Assembly (NCBI GenBank): GCA_026182355.1
Contig: JAPFBL010000535.1
Span: 1 to 64,000, forward strand
Direction: 5' to 3'
Length of the DNA stretch: 64,000 nt
Source: Hermatobates lingyangjiaoensis
Taxonomy: Eukaryota; Arthropoda; Insecta; Hemiptera; Hermatobatidae
The translations under genes were made by a program, and so were the position numbers. The notes beneath the pieces were generated by a model. The model was not told where the DNA came from and did no database searches. It saw nothing but the letters and a program-made list of their open reading frames with translations. Shown piece after piece: positions 10,020 through 21,407 of this stretch (its first letter is position 1; each line of letters opens with the position of its first letter).

Positions 10020-10699
10020 AACTATAAAAAAATTATTGAAGCAAAAATCAAACTCATTAAGATTTTGCCCTAATTAAAGAGATCTGAAACTAAAAAAAAA
10101 TTTTATTGAAAGGAAAAAATAAACTATTAAATAGCCTGTTTTTAAAAATCAAATCGTTTAAAAAAAAAAGGTAAATTTTTTATCCTTTTAGGAAAAGATT
10201 AAACAAGTGAAAATAATTTTTTTTTTGAAAAAATGGTTTGTAAAAAAAAAAAAAACAACTAATAATTATTTTAAATTTTTAATTGAAAAGCAAATTTCAA
10301 TTGCCGTTTTTAATTATCGAAAAATTTTTGTAAATTAAAAAAAAATCAAAATTTAAATAATAAAAAATATTTTTTTAAAAAACAAATTTCATTTTTTTAT
10401 TATAAAAAAAAATTGGAAAAAAATGGAATTTTAAAAGGAAATAAAAAATAATTAGTAATTTTTTTAAATTTAATTTTATATTCTAATTTCAATTTATTAT
10501 TAAAAAAAATTGTGAAAAGAATTTGGAAAAGGGGAAAAGGATTAAGGAAAAACTGGTAATTTTTTTAATTTCTTAAATGTTTGGATTATTTAATGGTCCC
10601 AAGTTTTCCCTAGGTTATTGAATGGTAACCGTTTGGTTTATTTACCCCCAGCTTTTCCGGTAGGGGGTTTTCAAGCGATTGGATACCTTTTGGTATTTT
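10020..10699. other. Low-complexity A/T homopolymer region
   Basis: Dominated by runs of A and T. Its 3' part (from about 10580) contains distorted copies of the 68-bp repeat that follows, with extra bases in homopolymers. No gene seen. Confidence 0.6.
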
Positions 10700-11400
10700 T
10701 GGTTAAGGCTTTTCGATGGGGGCGATTAGATACCTGTTTTGGTATTATTTAGTCCTCCCAGCTTATTCAGCTATGGGAATTATTCAAGACGATTAGATAC
10801 CTGTTTTGGATTATTTAGTCCTCCCAGCTTATTCAGCCATGGGAGATTATTCAAGACGATTAATACCTGTTTTGGGTATTATTTAGTCCCTCCCAGCTTA
10901 TTCAGCTATGGGAGATTATTCAAGACGATTAGATACCTGTTTTGGTATTATTTAGTCCTCCCAGCTTATTCAGCTATGGGAGATTATTCAAGACGATTAG
11001 ATACCTGTTTTGGTATTATTTAGTGCTCCCAGCTTATTCAGCCATGGGAGATTATTCAAGACGATTAGATACCTGTTTTGGTATTATTTAGTCCTCCCAG
11101 CTTATTCAGCTATGGGAGATTATTCAAGACGATTAGATACCTGTTTTGGTATTATTTAGTCCTCCCAGCTTATTCAGCTATGGGAGATTATTCAAGACGA
11201 TTAGATACCTGCTTTTGTATTATTTAGTCCTCCCAACTTATTCAGCTATGGGAGATTAATTCAAGACGATTGATACCTGTTTTGGTATTATTTAGTGCTC
11301 CCAGCTTATTCAGCCATGGGAGATTATTCAAGACGATTAGATACCCCCTTGGTTTTTATTAAATTTAGGGCTCCCAGCCTTTTTCAAGCCAGGGAGTTAT
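10700..11400 (+). repeat. 68-bp minisatellite, about ten copies
   Basis: The unit includes GATTAGATACCTGTTTTGGT and CTCCCAGCTTATTCAGC. Copies in the middle are almost identical. Both flanks (10580-10740 and 11340-11420) show the same unit with many single-base insertions. Confidence 0.9.
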
Positions 11401-12010
11401 TCAAGAAGGATTTTCCACCCCCTTGAGCCCTTTTATATTAACAAAAGATCCCAATAAAAGGCCCTCTACCACCCTTTCTTTTGAAACAACCACTAAGGTT
11501 CACCAAGGAAGAATTTTCGATCCTCTTTGAGTGTTCCTTCAAAACTTAAAAGATTTTAATTAAGGCCCTAAATGGCCCTTTTTTTCTAAAATTGTAAAAA
11601 CATTTTTCCCATAAGGAAATTTAAATTTTGGAAGAATTTTGGTCCTCTTTGGACTGGTAAGTTTCAAAAACTTTTAACCTTTTGTTTTAATGGGAGTTTT
11701 TTTTAAGGAACTAAACTGTCTTTTTTAATCCTAAAATATTTAAGGTTAATTAATTATTCATCTTCCCCCAAGTTTAAATTGGCCCTTTTGATTTAAAATG
11801 AAGAAGGCCAGGGGAGTCCTTTTTGCCTGCTTGTTTTAGGATGGGATCTTTAAATACCCACTCCTGGGACCCTTTAATTTCTCCGAGGGAGGACCAAAAT
11901 TTTAAAACCTCCCGGTAATTCAGGGAAGGAGGTTAAACCTGTCCAAGTTCGGGTCACGTCCAGGTACCTTAAATATTTTGGTAAGCTGTCAATCCCGGGT
12001 CTTTACAATG
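11401..12010. other. Aberrant, probably poorly polished stretch
   Basis: Many doubled or tripled bases (for example CCCCCTT, GGCCC, TTTTTT), no recognisable family and no open frame. Taken with the distorted repeat copies next to it, it looks like unpolished long-read consensus (inference). Confidence 0.45.
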
Positions 12011-12299
12011 CAACAATCCTGAATTGATTCAATTTAATCAATACGTAATCAATATTGATTACGATCAATACTGAAGCCTCCACATGTTAATTGAAGAACG
12101 AATAGCTACCGTATAAAAGACTGTTTTTCTAGGGTACTCGTAAATTTGAGATCAAAGCACAAATTGACTCATTAACTTGAATAAAGCACAGACCATTATA
12201 AACAATGACTTTTTCAACTTGCTAAGGTAGAAGATGTGGATGAGACCAAAAAGCTCTACGTCACCACCTTTTGCAAAGGTCCATGACGATAAAAGAGGT

Positions 12300-12450
12300 C
12301 AAGGTTCTCTCACTCACTCTCTCTCACTTGAAGACAATCTCAAATAATCTGATAGACACCAATCATATACATTCCATGATCTGTTCTCTCTCTCTCACAC
12401 ACACACTCTCACTCACTCACTCACTACTCACTCACTTACTTACTATCAAA
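12300..12450 (+). repeat. CT/CA-rich simple repeat
   Basis: CTCACT, CTCTCT and ACACAC runs. The 64-codon frame over it is compositional. Confidence 0.7.
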
Positions 12451-12625
12451 TCAAGACTAACTTAAGAACCATGTCCCTTCTACTTCGCTGGTGAACAAAA
12501 TTTAAAATCAAGTTAAAAATGTTTCCCCCAACTAGTTTACCTTGAAATGACCTCTCAATTAGTTAAAATTCACGCATTTCCTTATTACCACAGAGATTAG
12601 TATTATTAATATTAAACATTATAAT

Positions 12626-13078
12626 GCTTCGTACACTGCTGCTGTAGCTCTTTGACCGGTTTCGGGTGTCACCCATCTTCAACAAGAATAGATGTAAGGA
12701 GTCCCAACCTTCTGTTACATAACCTACCTTAATATAACTGAAGAAATTAGAGATATTTAAGCAAAAAGAATCGAGTAATTTAATAAATAAATAAATCTTT
12801 AAACCGATATTATTTTTAAACCCTTAAGGAAAATGAAACGACGACCTTGACAGACTTGACAATGACGAAAATAAAAGAAAAAGAACTAAACTAAATAATA
12901 ATGACTAAAATAAACTAGTGTTAAAATAATTAAATAATAAAATCTAGGCAGCATTGGGAAAGTAGGTAGGTTATATAATCAGAAAGGTAGGACTCCTTAG
13001 ATCATTTCTTGTTGAAGATGGTTGACACCCGGAAACCGGTCAAAGAGCTACAGCAGCAGTGTATGAGGTAAGACGGGG
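12626..13078. repeat. Inverted repeat pair with hammerhead-like cores
   Basis: Arms 12626-12730 and 12965-13075 share GCTGCTGTAGCTCTTTGACC inverted. The left arm on the minus strand reads TTGAAGA, T, GGGT-gac-ACCC, GAAACC. The right arm has a decayed GGTT-gac-ACCC, GGAAACC. The AT-rich spacer (about 235 bp) has no coding content. Confidence 0.7.
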
Positions 13079-13406
13079 TATTATACTTCTAATATAAATT
13101 AGTTCAGGTTTCCTTTGTATACAAGAAAATGAGACTTTAAATCCTCAACAAGCGAATATAATATTAAACTATTTCTCTTGTGGTACGCATTTACTTTTTG
13201 GTTAGAGGTGGTTTCATCTTCATTTGGAGTACTAAATTTTCCCTTCACAAAACATTATTAGACTAGGTGTTTTTAACAAGAACCTGACAAAGGCACAGGA
13301 TGTAGAGAAAGAATATGACTAATATTCTAATTAATATATGACTAATAATAAATAGATTAATAGTTCATTATGTTTTATTAGATATTTTTATTGGGGGGGG
13401 GGGGGG

Positions 13407-13606
13407 GGCAGGTTAGCTCAATGGTTAAAGTACTCGCCTCTGAACTGGTAGGTCCAGGGTTCAATACCCCACACTGGCCCTCGATTTATTCACGCAGGAG
13501 GTGAATAAATCAGAGCACGTCGTCCCTCGGAGAAGGACGTTAAATCGTCGAGTATGTACAATGTCAGGTAAACCCGTTAAAAAACCCTACTCTAAATATA
13601 TTTGAG
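13407..13606 (+). repeat. tRNA-derived SINE
   Basis: Preceded by 16 G. The head GCAGGTTAGCTCAATGGTTA (box A-like) and GGTTCAATACC (box B-like) show a tRNA origin. The body has CGATTTATTCACGCAGGAGG and a GTACGATGTCAGGT-like segment. Same family as 14686, 18475 and 19775 (minus). Not a functional tRNA: no matching acceptor stem or CCA-ready end. Confidence 0.8.
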
Positions 13607-13611
13607 CAAGA

Positions 13612-14565
13612 ATTTTTTATTTTCCCCTTTTTATTTGTTGTTAATTTTATTTTTGTTCTCACTAAAGGGGTCGCGAATAAATTTTGGCGTCAAAAATTGG
13701 TCACTGTAAAAAAGGTTGAAGATCCCAGCTGTAGGGTTATACATAGCTCATTCATTGTATTTTCCTCTAACATGAATATTGTACTATGAATAGTTCATGT
13801 TATCAATATTTTTGAATTTCAATAAAATTAGAGAAAGAGTTGGCAAAAAAATTTGGATATATGTACAGTGTAGATCAGTAATAGCGAATCATTGACACGC
13901 GTGTCACAACCTCATTTATGGTGACACGCAGAAATGTGTGAAATCTCTTAGTTCTTTCTACTGTATTTGGATATCTGTACAGTGTAGATCAGTAATAGCG
14001 AACCATTGACACGCGTGTCAGTTTTTTGACACTTCTTTTATGCTGACACGCATATTCAAAGATACAAAAATATCATAATATAAACATTTACCTCTCATAA
14101 CAGCTAAAATTGGTCATTAATAACATTATTATTAATTCTGTAAACAATAATTGGTACTTTATTCTGAAACCAAACGTGTATGAACAAGTACAATAACATT
14201 ACGTAACAAATATGCATACCGTCTTTTTCTGAAAATAAGACATCCCCAAAAATAAACCCTAGCGTGATTTACAGAACACTTTGGAATATAAGCCCTTTCC
14301 TGAAAATGAGCCCTAGTTAAAATAATATGAATAATATAATTATTTAGCTGTTGAATTTAGTAGGTATCTCTAGCTGACCTAATATTTGATAGAATTGTTT
14401 GGAACAAAACATTCCAAGAAATTTCTTGTTTACCTCTACAGTTCGTTTCAAGGAATGCACTACTTATTATAAAGTTGAATTTATCTTCAAAATACAATAT
14501 ATTGCAACAGTCTACATAGAGTGACAGGGCAGGTACAACGTTTGTGCATGTTGAAGTTGAAGCAG
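13612..14565 (+). repeat. Left arm of a ~0.95-kb inverted repeat
   Basis: Inverted and close to identical to 15545-16500. It contains hAT-like terminal sequence (AGGGGTCGCGAATAAATTTT...GAAGATCCCAGCTG), two copies of a GACACGCGTGTCA segment next to CAGTAATAGCGAA, and a CCGTCTTTTTCTGAAAATAA segment. The arm is therefore itself a mosaic of non-autonomous hAT-type pieces. The only longer frame (14357-14605 minus) is not coding-like. Confidence 0.85.
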
Positions 14566-14682
14566 AGCAAAATTTAAAACTCCCAAAGTAAAATATTAAA
14601 TGCATGGTATCACAAAGGGCTAATGTTCGTCTTATATATGCTCTCTTGTGAAACTGCCACTGTAATCTAACCTAACCTTTCC
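14566..14682 (+). repeat. SINE 3' half in tandem with the next SINE
   Basis: GCAAAATTTAAAACTCCCAA, GGTATCACAAAG and a CTAACCTAACCT end match the 3' body of the SINE that starts at 14686, so two SINEs lie head-to-tail. Confidence 0.7.
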
Positions 14683-14685
14683 TAA

Positions 14686-15005
14686 GGGGCCAGGTTAGCT
14701 TAGTGGTTCACGCACTCGCTTCTGAACTGATAGGACCGGGGTTCGATCCCCACCGGGCACTCGATTTATTCTTGCGGGAGATGAATAAATCAGACCACGT
14801 CGTCTTTCGGAGGAGATGATAACCAGTCGGTCGCGAGTCTGCACGATGCCAGGTACTTGTTACAGACTCCCTACTCTAACTACCTGAGTTAGGCAAAATT
14901 TAAGACTCCCAATGTAGAATCAATCTTCATTGTGTGGTATCACAAAGTGCCCAATGTTCGGCCTATGTGTGTTCCCTTGTAGGACTGTCACTGCAACCTA
15001 TCGTA
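14686..15005 (+). repeat. tRNA-derived SINE, fullest copy (~320 bp)
   Basis: Head GGCCAGGTTAGCTTAGTGG and GGGTTCGATCCCC (RNA polymerase III box A and B consensus). Then comes a body with CGATTTATTC, GAGTTAGGCAAAATTTAAG and a tail GGTATCACAAAG...CTGCAACCTATC. This copy defines the family length. It sits in the spacer of the large inverted repeat. Confidence 0.8.
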
Positions 15006-15099
15006 TATCTGATGTAGCACAATCTACATCAGTCATGACAAACCTTTTGAGTTCAGCGTGTCAAAAATTTTGAAAAACCATGGCATGATATCGTGGCGT

Positions 15100-15540
15100 A
15101 TCAAAGACTAAAAAGAAAATATAAATATTCATAATTTTTTTTAAGTTAATTATTTTTTTCATTCCATTTAAAATACAAAAACAAAAATTATGAAACCAAA
15201 ACTTAACATTTTAGCATTTAGAATTTAGCATATTTTCAGAATATCGAATTTTATATTACTATCAATATGAAAAAAATATATATAAATGTTAAATTATTTG
15301 TTTAATGTCATTTAAAGTATAAAAACAAAAATTATGAAACCAGAATTTACCATTTATCATTTAGAATTTCTATATTAATATCAATTTTAAAACTATATGT
15401 TTCAATCTTTTTAACACCGTCTTTATCCAAAAATAAGATACTGTCTTGTTTCTTTTTAGGTACAAAATACGTGCTAGGACTTATTTTCGGGGGAGGGCTT
15501 CAAGTACAATAAGTATTAGGTAATAATCAGATTTAAAAAC
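15100..15540. repeat. Spacer of the large inverted repeat with a small internal duplication
   Basis: Segments at 15160-15255 and 15300-15385 (AAAAATTATGAAACCA...TTTAGAATTT) are direct copies. 15415-15520 is another CCGTCTTTATCC..AAATAAGA element related to the one inside the arms. Confidence 0.6.
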
Positions 15541-15544
15541 TGAA

Positions 15545-16500
15545 AAACACAAACGTTGTACCTGCCTCGTCACTCTATGTAGACTGTTGCAATATATTGT
15601 ATTTTGAAGATAAATTCAACTTTATAATAAGTAGTGCATTCCTTGAAACGAACTGTAGAGGTAAACAAGAAATTTCTTGGAATGTTTTGTCCCAAACAAT
15701 TTTATCAAATATTAGGGCAGCTAGACATACCTACTAAATTCAACAGCTAAATAATTATATTATTCATATTATTTTAACTAGGGCTTATTTTCAGGGAAGG
15801 GCTTATATTCCAAAGTGTTCTGTAAATCACACTAGGGTTTATTTTTGAGGGATGTCTTATTTTCAGAAAAAGACGGTATGTATATTTGTTACGTAATGTT
15901 ATTGTACTTGTTCATACACGTTTGGTTTCAGAATAAAGAATTAATTATTGTTTACAGAATTAATAATAATGTTATTAATGACCAATTTTAGCTGTTATGA
16001 GAGGTAAATATTTATATTATGATATTTTTGTATCTTTGAAGATGCGTGTCAACATAAATGAGGTTGCGTGTCAAAAAACTGACACGCGTGTCAATGGTTC
16101 GCTATTACTGATCTACACTGTACAGATATCCAAATACAGTAGAAAGAACTAAGAGATTTTCACACATTTCTGCGTGTCACCATAAATGAGGTTGCGTGTC
16201 AAAGTTGACATACGTGTCAATGATTCGCTATTACTAATCTACACTGTACATATATCCAAATTTCTTTGCCAACTCTTATCTCTAATTTTATTGAAATTCA
16301 GAAATATTGATAACATGAACTATTCATAGTACAACATTCATGTTAGAGGAAAATACAATGAATGAGCTATGTATACAGCCTACAGCAGGGATCTTCAAAC
16401 TTTTTTTACATCGCGACCCATTTTTGACGCCAAAATTTATTCGCAACCCCTTTAGAGAGAACAAAAATAAAATTAACAACAAATAAAAAATAAATTTGAT
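15545..16500 (-). repeat. Right arm of the ~0.95-kb inverted repeat
   Basis: Mirror of 13612-14565, with small indels (for example an extra CATAAATGAGGTTGCGTGTC copy). The outer end has CAGCAGGGATCTTCAAAC, a typical hAT-type terminus. A partial third copy of the TAGCTCATTCATT segment lies in direct orientation at 16670-16745. Confidence 0.85.
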
Positions 16501-16797
16501 CAATAGTAACTTTAATGAAATTACTGTGATGCATTAATAATAAATAAATTATTTATTTAATTTAATCCTTTATTTTTTATTTAAAAATAAACGATTTCAA
16601 ACATTTCCCGACCACTGTTTAACACTTTCGCGACTCGCAAGGGGTGACTCCTCACTAAAGGGTCATTCATATATAGCTCATTCATTCTATTTTCCTCTGA
16701 CATGAATATTGTACTATGAATAGTTCATGCTATCAATATTTCTATTAATACCTATTGATACTTACTACCCCCGTAAGTAATATGATACTGTTTAGGG

Positions 16798-17437
16798 CAG
16801 GCGTGTCAAAGTCAAAATGGACGGAGGGCCAAATAAAAAATGTAGCAACAAGCCTAGGACCAGACTGATCAAATGTTTATTGATTTTTTTTAAAATGACC
16901 ACATATAGTGTAGTGAACGAAATTGAACCTACTGAAAACCTAACAAATATATAGCAATACGATCGGATAGATGAAGCAATATTTTCTTATGGCTTTGTCA
17001 GTCATTTTTAATTTTCAACAGCACAAAAGACAAATTTCCTTTATATATAAATCCCCATAACATGAACATTAAATGTTTGAAGCGGTATTATTCAAGGCAG
17101 CATCAGTATATTTTCTCATTTAGATATACAGGTTTTTCAGCTAGCTCCGTGAACATGTACTTTGACTCCCACCTTGTTTGAAGGCACCGGTTCTCAGTGC
17201 CCGCCTTCCGTTTTGCTATTTTTGAAGGGTATCTGAAAGTTAACTTTTCCTATTATGCTAATGACTGCTGATAAATTATGAAATGAAGCCACGCTCGCTG
17301 CGTCGCCTTGCATTGTGGGAAATGTAGTATTGGTGCGTGTAAAACTTCTGTAGCCTGGGGGTCGGTTTTAATAATAAACTAATATCATCCTGCAGGTCAT
17401 AGAAAACCCTCTCGCGGGCCTTGAGTCTGACATATGG
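16798..17437 (+). mobile_element. Non-autonomous hAT-type element
   Basis: Left end CAGGCGTGTCAAAGTCAAAA with GGAGGGCC, and right end GCGGGCCTTGAGTCTGACA, are imperfect inverted repeats of the type known from hAT-Charlie-like elements. No transposase frame inside. An 8-bp target duplication is not evident. Confidence 0.6.
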
Positions 17438-17862
17438 GGCTTAGGGGCTAAGTTTTAGGGACTTAGAATCGAAGTACATACAAAATATTGGGGGTAGATA
17501 AACAGGAGTGGGGGAAAGTAATGAAGCAATAGTTGTGAACGAAGGGGCTGTCGTCTTTATTTGAGGAGCGGAATCAATTGATGAGTTAGCAATAAAGATC
17601 GGTCAATGGCTGAAGTAGAAAACAATTCTACTGTCCTCGGCTGTTCATTCAATAGGTACACATAAGATAAAAGTGTAAAGTCACCTTCAACACACCTGTA
17701 CTTGCATACACATAATAGAGTTAATTACTTGTGCAATATGTTATAATAGTGTGGTATTTACTCATATTGAGGGATTTCAAGAATTACGTCTCCACACAAA
17801 AATAACAAAGTTTATTATGACAGTGTTGGAAACACGATGTTAGTTTCATATTAAACTCTTAT

Positions 17863-17906
<44 letters not shown>

Positions 17907-18269
17907 GAAACGTCATTCTTAAAATCCCTTCCAACATTAACTAGTCATGAATATTATATTTTTTATAGAAGAAATAACTAAAATACGATAAAATAGAAGT
18001 ACGAAAACGTTTAATCCAGTCAGCTATCACCCACAAGCATATTCAACATGTACATGTCACTGGAATGCTTCAGAACATTCGAAATTCATAATTTAACACT
18101 TGTTAAACATGTCACACTATAACAACACATTTAACAAGCCACAAATTTAACAGTGATAAACAACTCCACGACTTACAACTATTGTAGCTATAACAATGTT
18201 AAAGCTTCCACCTAAAACAGCAGAAAAATTTGACATTATTCGTCTTTTATAATAGCTATTATAAATAGT
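17438..18269. other. AT-rich stretch with family G fragment and (TG)n
   Basis: 17740-17835 contains GTGGTATTTACTCAT and GTCTCCACAC, landmarks of palindrome family G (25925, 36905, 62967). 17870-17900 is (TG)n. No gene seen. Confidence 0.5.
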
Positions 18270-18271
18270 TT

Positions 18272-18357
18272 ATATTATTAATATGGCAAAACCGTCATAC
18301 CTCGTACGATGATGTTGGACGAGGTATGATGGTTTGCCATATTAATCATATAAATCA
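18272..18357. repeat. Short near-perfect hairpin
   Basis: 30-bp arms (TTAATATGGCAAAACCGTC.. mirrored) surround a 14-base loop. No hammerhead-like core and no TA-tract flank, so it may be a different small MITE. Confidence 0.75.
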
Positions 18358-18474
18358 TACTAACCTCAGTGGTAATAATAATATGCATGTATTATAAATA
18401 GATTTGAGAATGGAATACACTTAGTGTAAGCAGTAAAGTCGTCAATTATTTTTAAAACAGAGCTTATGTTCAAG

Positions 18475-18662
18475 GGGGCCAGGTTAGCTCAGTGGTTAAC
18501 ATACTCGCCTCTGGGCTGGTAGTCACGGGTTCGATCCCCACCCTAGCCATCGATTTATTCACGTAGGAGGTGAATAAATCTGAGTACGTCATCCCTCGGA
18601 CAGGACGTTAAGGAGTCGGTACGATGTCAGGTACTCGTTAAAGATTCCTACTCGAAATGCAC
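18475..18662 (+). repeat. tRNA-derived SINE
   Basis: GGGGCCAGGTTAGCTCAGTG and GGGTTCGATCCCCACC with CGATTTATTCACGTAGGAGG. The 3' tail is missing. Confidence 0.8.
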
Positions 18663-18683
18663 GTTATTGCTACTTTTTAATAA

Positions 18684-18919
18684 CAGGAAATTCGGGAATC
18701 ACATATTTGCAAAAACTGACCAATGATTCATCCTAAATATGAATAAAATTTTCACCACTTCTACTTATGGGGTATATGTAGATATAAACATTATTCGGTT
18801 TCATGATTCACAAGAAATATAGAATAAATTCATATCCACAAAAAAATGTTTTTTACGCAATCCCAGACAGTCCGTTAAGGAACCACTGGGTTACGCGAAA
18901 CCCACTTTGGGGACTTCTG
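18684..18919 (+). mobile_element. 3' part of a hAT element related to 29412-30950
   Basis: Aligns with 30685-30950 (AGGAAATTCGGGAATCA...GAATAAA...CAGACAG...GTTAAGGAACC) and ends ..GGGGACTTCTG, the right terminus. The left end is missing. Confidence 0.7.
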
Positions 18920-19774
18920 GTTTTAAACAATAAAAAAAACTTGTATGTGGATATAATATCGATAAGTAGTGAACAGTTGCGGTTTAATATTGCCCACTTT
19001 TCTTTCGTCTTCACCAATTGCCTGTCATGAAGCAAAACAATTTTCCTTTAACTACAATCCAGACAGAGTATATTTAGATCCTATTCACTAAACCGGATAA
19101 AGGAAGTATAACTTCAAGAAAGAAAAAAAAATAGACTAATGTACTGAATCTATAAAAAGCATTTTTAGAAATCTAAAAGAGATCGGATATAAAAGATGAA
19201 AACCAAAGAGTAGTAGGCAGAGAGGGTAAGTGAAAACCATTCAAGGATGCACTTTCCCATTTTCAGAGTTAATGATAAACACGGCTCAGAAGGTATAAAC
19301 AACAGTGTGAGGTTATTGTATCCAAGTAGACTTTTTAAAGGTGATCAAAGTGGGTGAAGAGATAGACAAGGCTTTGAACTGTGTGACTTTTTTTTGTATA
19401 CAGTGTCATCACTTCTACTTCGCGGTTTCAAGTTATCACAAGAAATTTCGCCATTTCGCGATGTTTCGCGGGTATTCAAGTTTTTTTTTCATTTTCATTT
19501 AATAATGATAACTTATGTTGAAATAGTCGTTTTCTTGTTTTAAAAATGGATAAATTAAAGTGACGTCAGAGTGCAAAGCAGTACGGTATAGTTTATTATT
19601 ACGATGTGACTTTTCAGGGCGTTGTCACTACCGAGGCGGTGGCTTTCATTTGGACATAGCAATACCGTCAGTTTGTCGCTTACGTATTGCTTTAAACCGA
19701 TTCCCTAGAGAGGGATCGGCTGTTTACCAGCTTTTTGTTTGATCAGTAGATAGAGGATAGGTGGATAGCGGTAG
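18920..19774. other. Mixed stretch with a possible pogo/Tigger-like remnant
   Basis: TTCTACTTCGCGGTTTCA and TTTCGCGATGTTTCGCGGG at 19410-19480 resemble terminal regions of pogo/Tigger elements, but no second end was found. The rest shows no gene. Confidence 0.35.
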
Positions 19775-20001
19775 ATTCTACACTCTGAGTCCTAAATTTT
19801 GCCTAACTCAAGTGCAAAGATCTAGCAGGGATCTTTAACGAGTACCTGACATCGTACCGACAGCTTAAGCTCCTCTCCAAAGGGACGACAACTCAAATTT
19901 ATTCACCCTTCCGTGTGAATAAATCGAAGGCCAGATGGGGATCGAACCCAGGACTACCGACCCAGAGTCGAGTATGTTAACTACTGAGCTAACCTGGCCC
20001 C
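19775..20001 (-). repeat. tRNA-derived SINE
   Basis: The reverse complement starts GGGGCCAGGTTAGCTCAGTA, has GGGTTCGATCCCCAT and CGATTTATTCACAC, and ends with GCAAAATTTAGGACTC. Confidence 0.8.
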
Positions 20002-20109
20002 TATGTACATCTATAGTAATTACCACAGTTTAAAGAGTAGTTTAAGTTATGAACTGTTAAAATTATGGATCATACTTTAAAAAAAAAATTAGTTTTTATT
20101 TCACGGAAA

Positions 20110-20228
20110 TAAAACTAAGGGTGAGGAAGAACACTACGTGTTTGAAACGCGTTGTTTATACCATTAAAATTTTTATATGTGGAGACCATTTCATTAACTT
20201 TTTACCCTACAAGAAATAATTACAAACT
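20110..20228 (+). repeat. Family G terminal-repeat fragment
   Basis: GAGGA, A, GAACAC-tac-GTGTTT, GAAACGCG: the stem pairs over 6 bp (one G-U), although the CTGA part is damaged. GTGGAGACCATTTCATTA follows, as in family G. Confidence 0.6.
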
Positions 20229-20306
20229 GAAACATCATTTAGACGGTTTATAGTAGTATTCTGAGAATGATCAGAGGCGTTTACCGGCTTATTCTTCGAT
20301 CGGTGA

Positions 20307-20405
20307 TTCTACAGATTCTACATTGGGAGTCCTAAATTTTGCCTAACTCAAGTGCATTTCCAGTAGGGATCTTTAACGAATACCTGACATCTTACAGGCT
20401 TGCGA
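20307..20405 (-). repeat. SINE 3' fragment
   Basis: The reverse complement carries GTAAGATGTCAGGTATTCG and GAGTTAGGCAAAATTTAGG. No tRNA head. Confidence 0.65.
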
Positions 20406-20439
20406 TATCAGATACTCGTAAAAACGGCTAAATAAATTT

Positions 20440-20532
20440 ATTAAGTCATTAGTTGTGGAATCCGTGATTGTATGGTATTTGCTCATACCTGACGATGAAC
20501 CCAAAGTGTTCGAAACACGTGGAATAAAGATT

Positions 20533-20590
<58 letters not shown>

Positions 20591-20600
20591 CCTAATATAT
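20440..20600 (+). repeat. PLE terminal repeat with hammerhead-like core, then (TA)n
   Basis: CTGACGA, T, GAAC-ccaaagt-GTTC, GAAACACG at 20488-20515. It is followed by (TA)n from 20536, out of which the endonuclease ORF emerges. Confidence 0.7.
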
Positions 20601-20620
20601 ATATATGCATATATATATAT

Positions 20621-21106
20621 ATGCCTGCTAATCTTCAATCTATCTTCTCTCACATCTCTTCTCCTAAGCCTCCAAAAACTGCTGGTGGTATGGTTCAATG
20701 CGGACGTCGTGGATGTCTAACTTGTCCTATCATCAATCCTGTTCCTTCTTTTACCTCCTTCCATAGTAAACGCACCTACCCTATCTCTCACAAGACCTCT
20801 TGTACCTCTGGTAACTGCGTTTACCGTTTGGATTGCACCCAGTGTGATTCTTTTTATGTGGGTTTGGCTTCCACCAAGCTAAGCCTGCGTATGAATAATC
20901 ACAGGTCATCCGTTGGCAAACGCAGTGACCTTCCCGTTGCTACTCATGCCAGCTCTCACGGACTCAGTTTTAATGACTGTTTCCGTGTACAGGTCCTGAG
21001 GCAGATTGATCAGACTAATTCGCAAGTTACTCTGAGAGCTTCAGAAGAAGCACTTATTAGTCTTCTGGGCGGTAGATCGGCTCCTGGGCTTAACCTCAAT
21101 CGTTGA
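20621..21106 (+). CDS. Penelope-like element GIY-YIG endonuclease domain (5'-truncated)
   Basis: 161 codons to a natural stop. A Cys-rich linker CGRRGCLTC (residues 27-35), then C61, CVY (66-68), C72-x-x-C75, YVG (79-81), Arg90 and His94 match the Cys-bearing GIY-YIG endonuclease of PLEs. GLN near the C terminus is also typical. Known role: the domain nicks DNA to prime reverse transcription of the element; a nuclear site of action is inferred. The reverse transcriptase is absent: upstream codons are (TA)n, so the protein is only the C-terminal piece. The ATG at 20621 is just the first Met after the TA tract. No internal stop or frameshift, so this copy is young. Confidence 0.85.
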   Translation: MPANLQSIFSHISSPKPPKTAGGMVQCGRRGCLTCPIINPVPSFTSFHSKRTYPISHKTSCTSGNCVYRLDCTQCDSFYVGLASTKLSLRMNNHRSSVGKRSDLPVATHASSHGLSFNDCFRVQVLRQIDQTNSQVTLRASEEALISLLGGRSAPGLNLNR

Positions 21107-21402
21107 TTTTTTTTTCTCTTATTTTTTAGTTGTTATCAGCTTTTAATTTTATTTTAGTTAAATGTTTTCATTTTTTAATTTTTATTTGGCTTGTATCTCT
21201 TTATCTTCCCTGTCTACCTTTCCTCCGAAAGTTGGCTACCCTGTTTGAGTGCTTCAGTTCGAACGCCAAGTCAGTCATTATCAGCCTTTGGAGCAATTCA
21301 CTTCTTTTCCTGAAGACGAGGACATCGAAATATAGTAGTGAGTTCAGTGATTTCCTTTCTATGTGTTCTTTTTAAATTCTTGTTTATATATATATATATA
21401 TA
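21107..21402 (+). repeat. PLE 3' end with family C core
   Basis: Directly follows the endonuclease stop. It has CTGAAGA, C, GA-ggaca-TC, GAAATATAGTAGTGAG at 21309-21340, then TTTCTATGTGTTC and a (TA)n end. Copies follow at 22553-22735, 27140-27420, 27440-27560 and (minus) 23040-23150 and 39745-39855. The arrangement assigns family C to the element's 3' terminal repeat. Confidence 0.75.
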
Positions 21403-21407
21403 TATAT

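Noticed and set aside
14640..14685. Telomere-type CTAACCTAACCT repeat
   Set aside because: Only two units, and it is the 3' tail of a SINE.
13900..16200. Recombination site of GACACGCGTGTCA palindromes
   Set aside because: The motif is part of a repeated non-autonomous transposon end; no recombinase or further support.
18475..18545. tRNA gene
   Set aside because: Box A and B are present, but the unit continues into a SINE body, the acceptor ends do not pair convincingly, and the same head occurs in several dispersed copies.
21130..21375. 81-codon plus frame after the endonuclease ORF
   Set aside because: Lies in the PLE 3' untranslated region and crosses the hammerhead-like core; the corresponding frame differs between copies.
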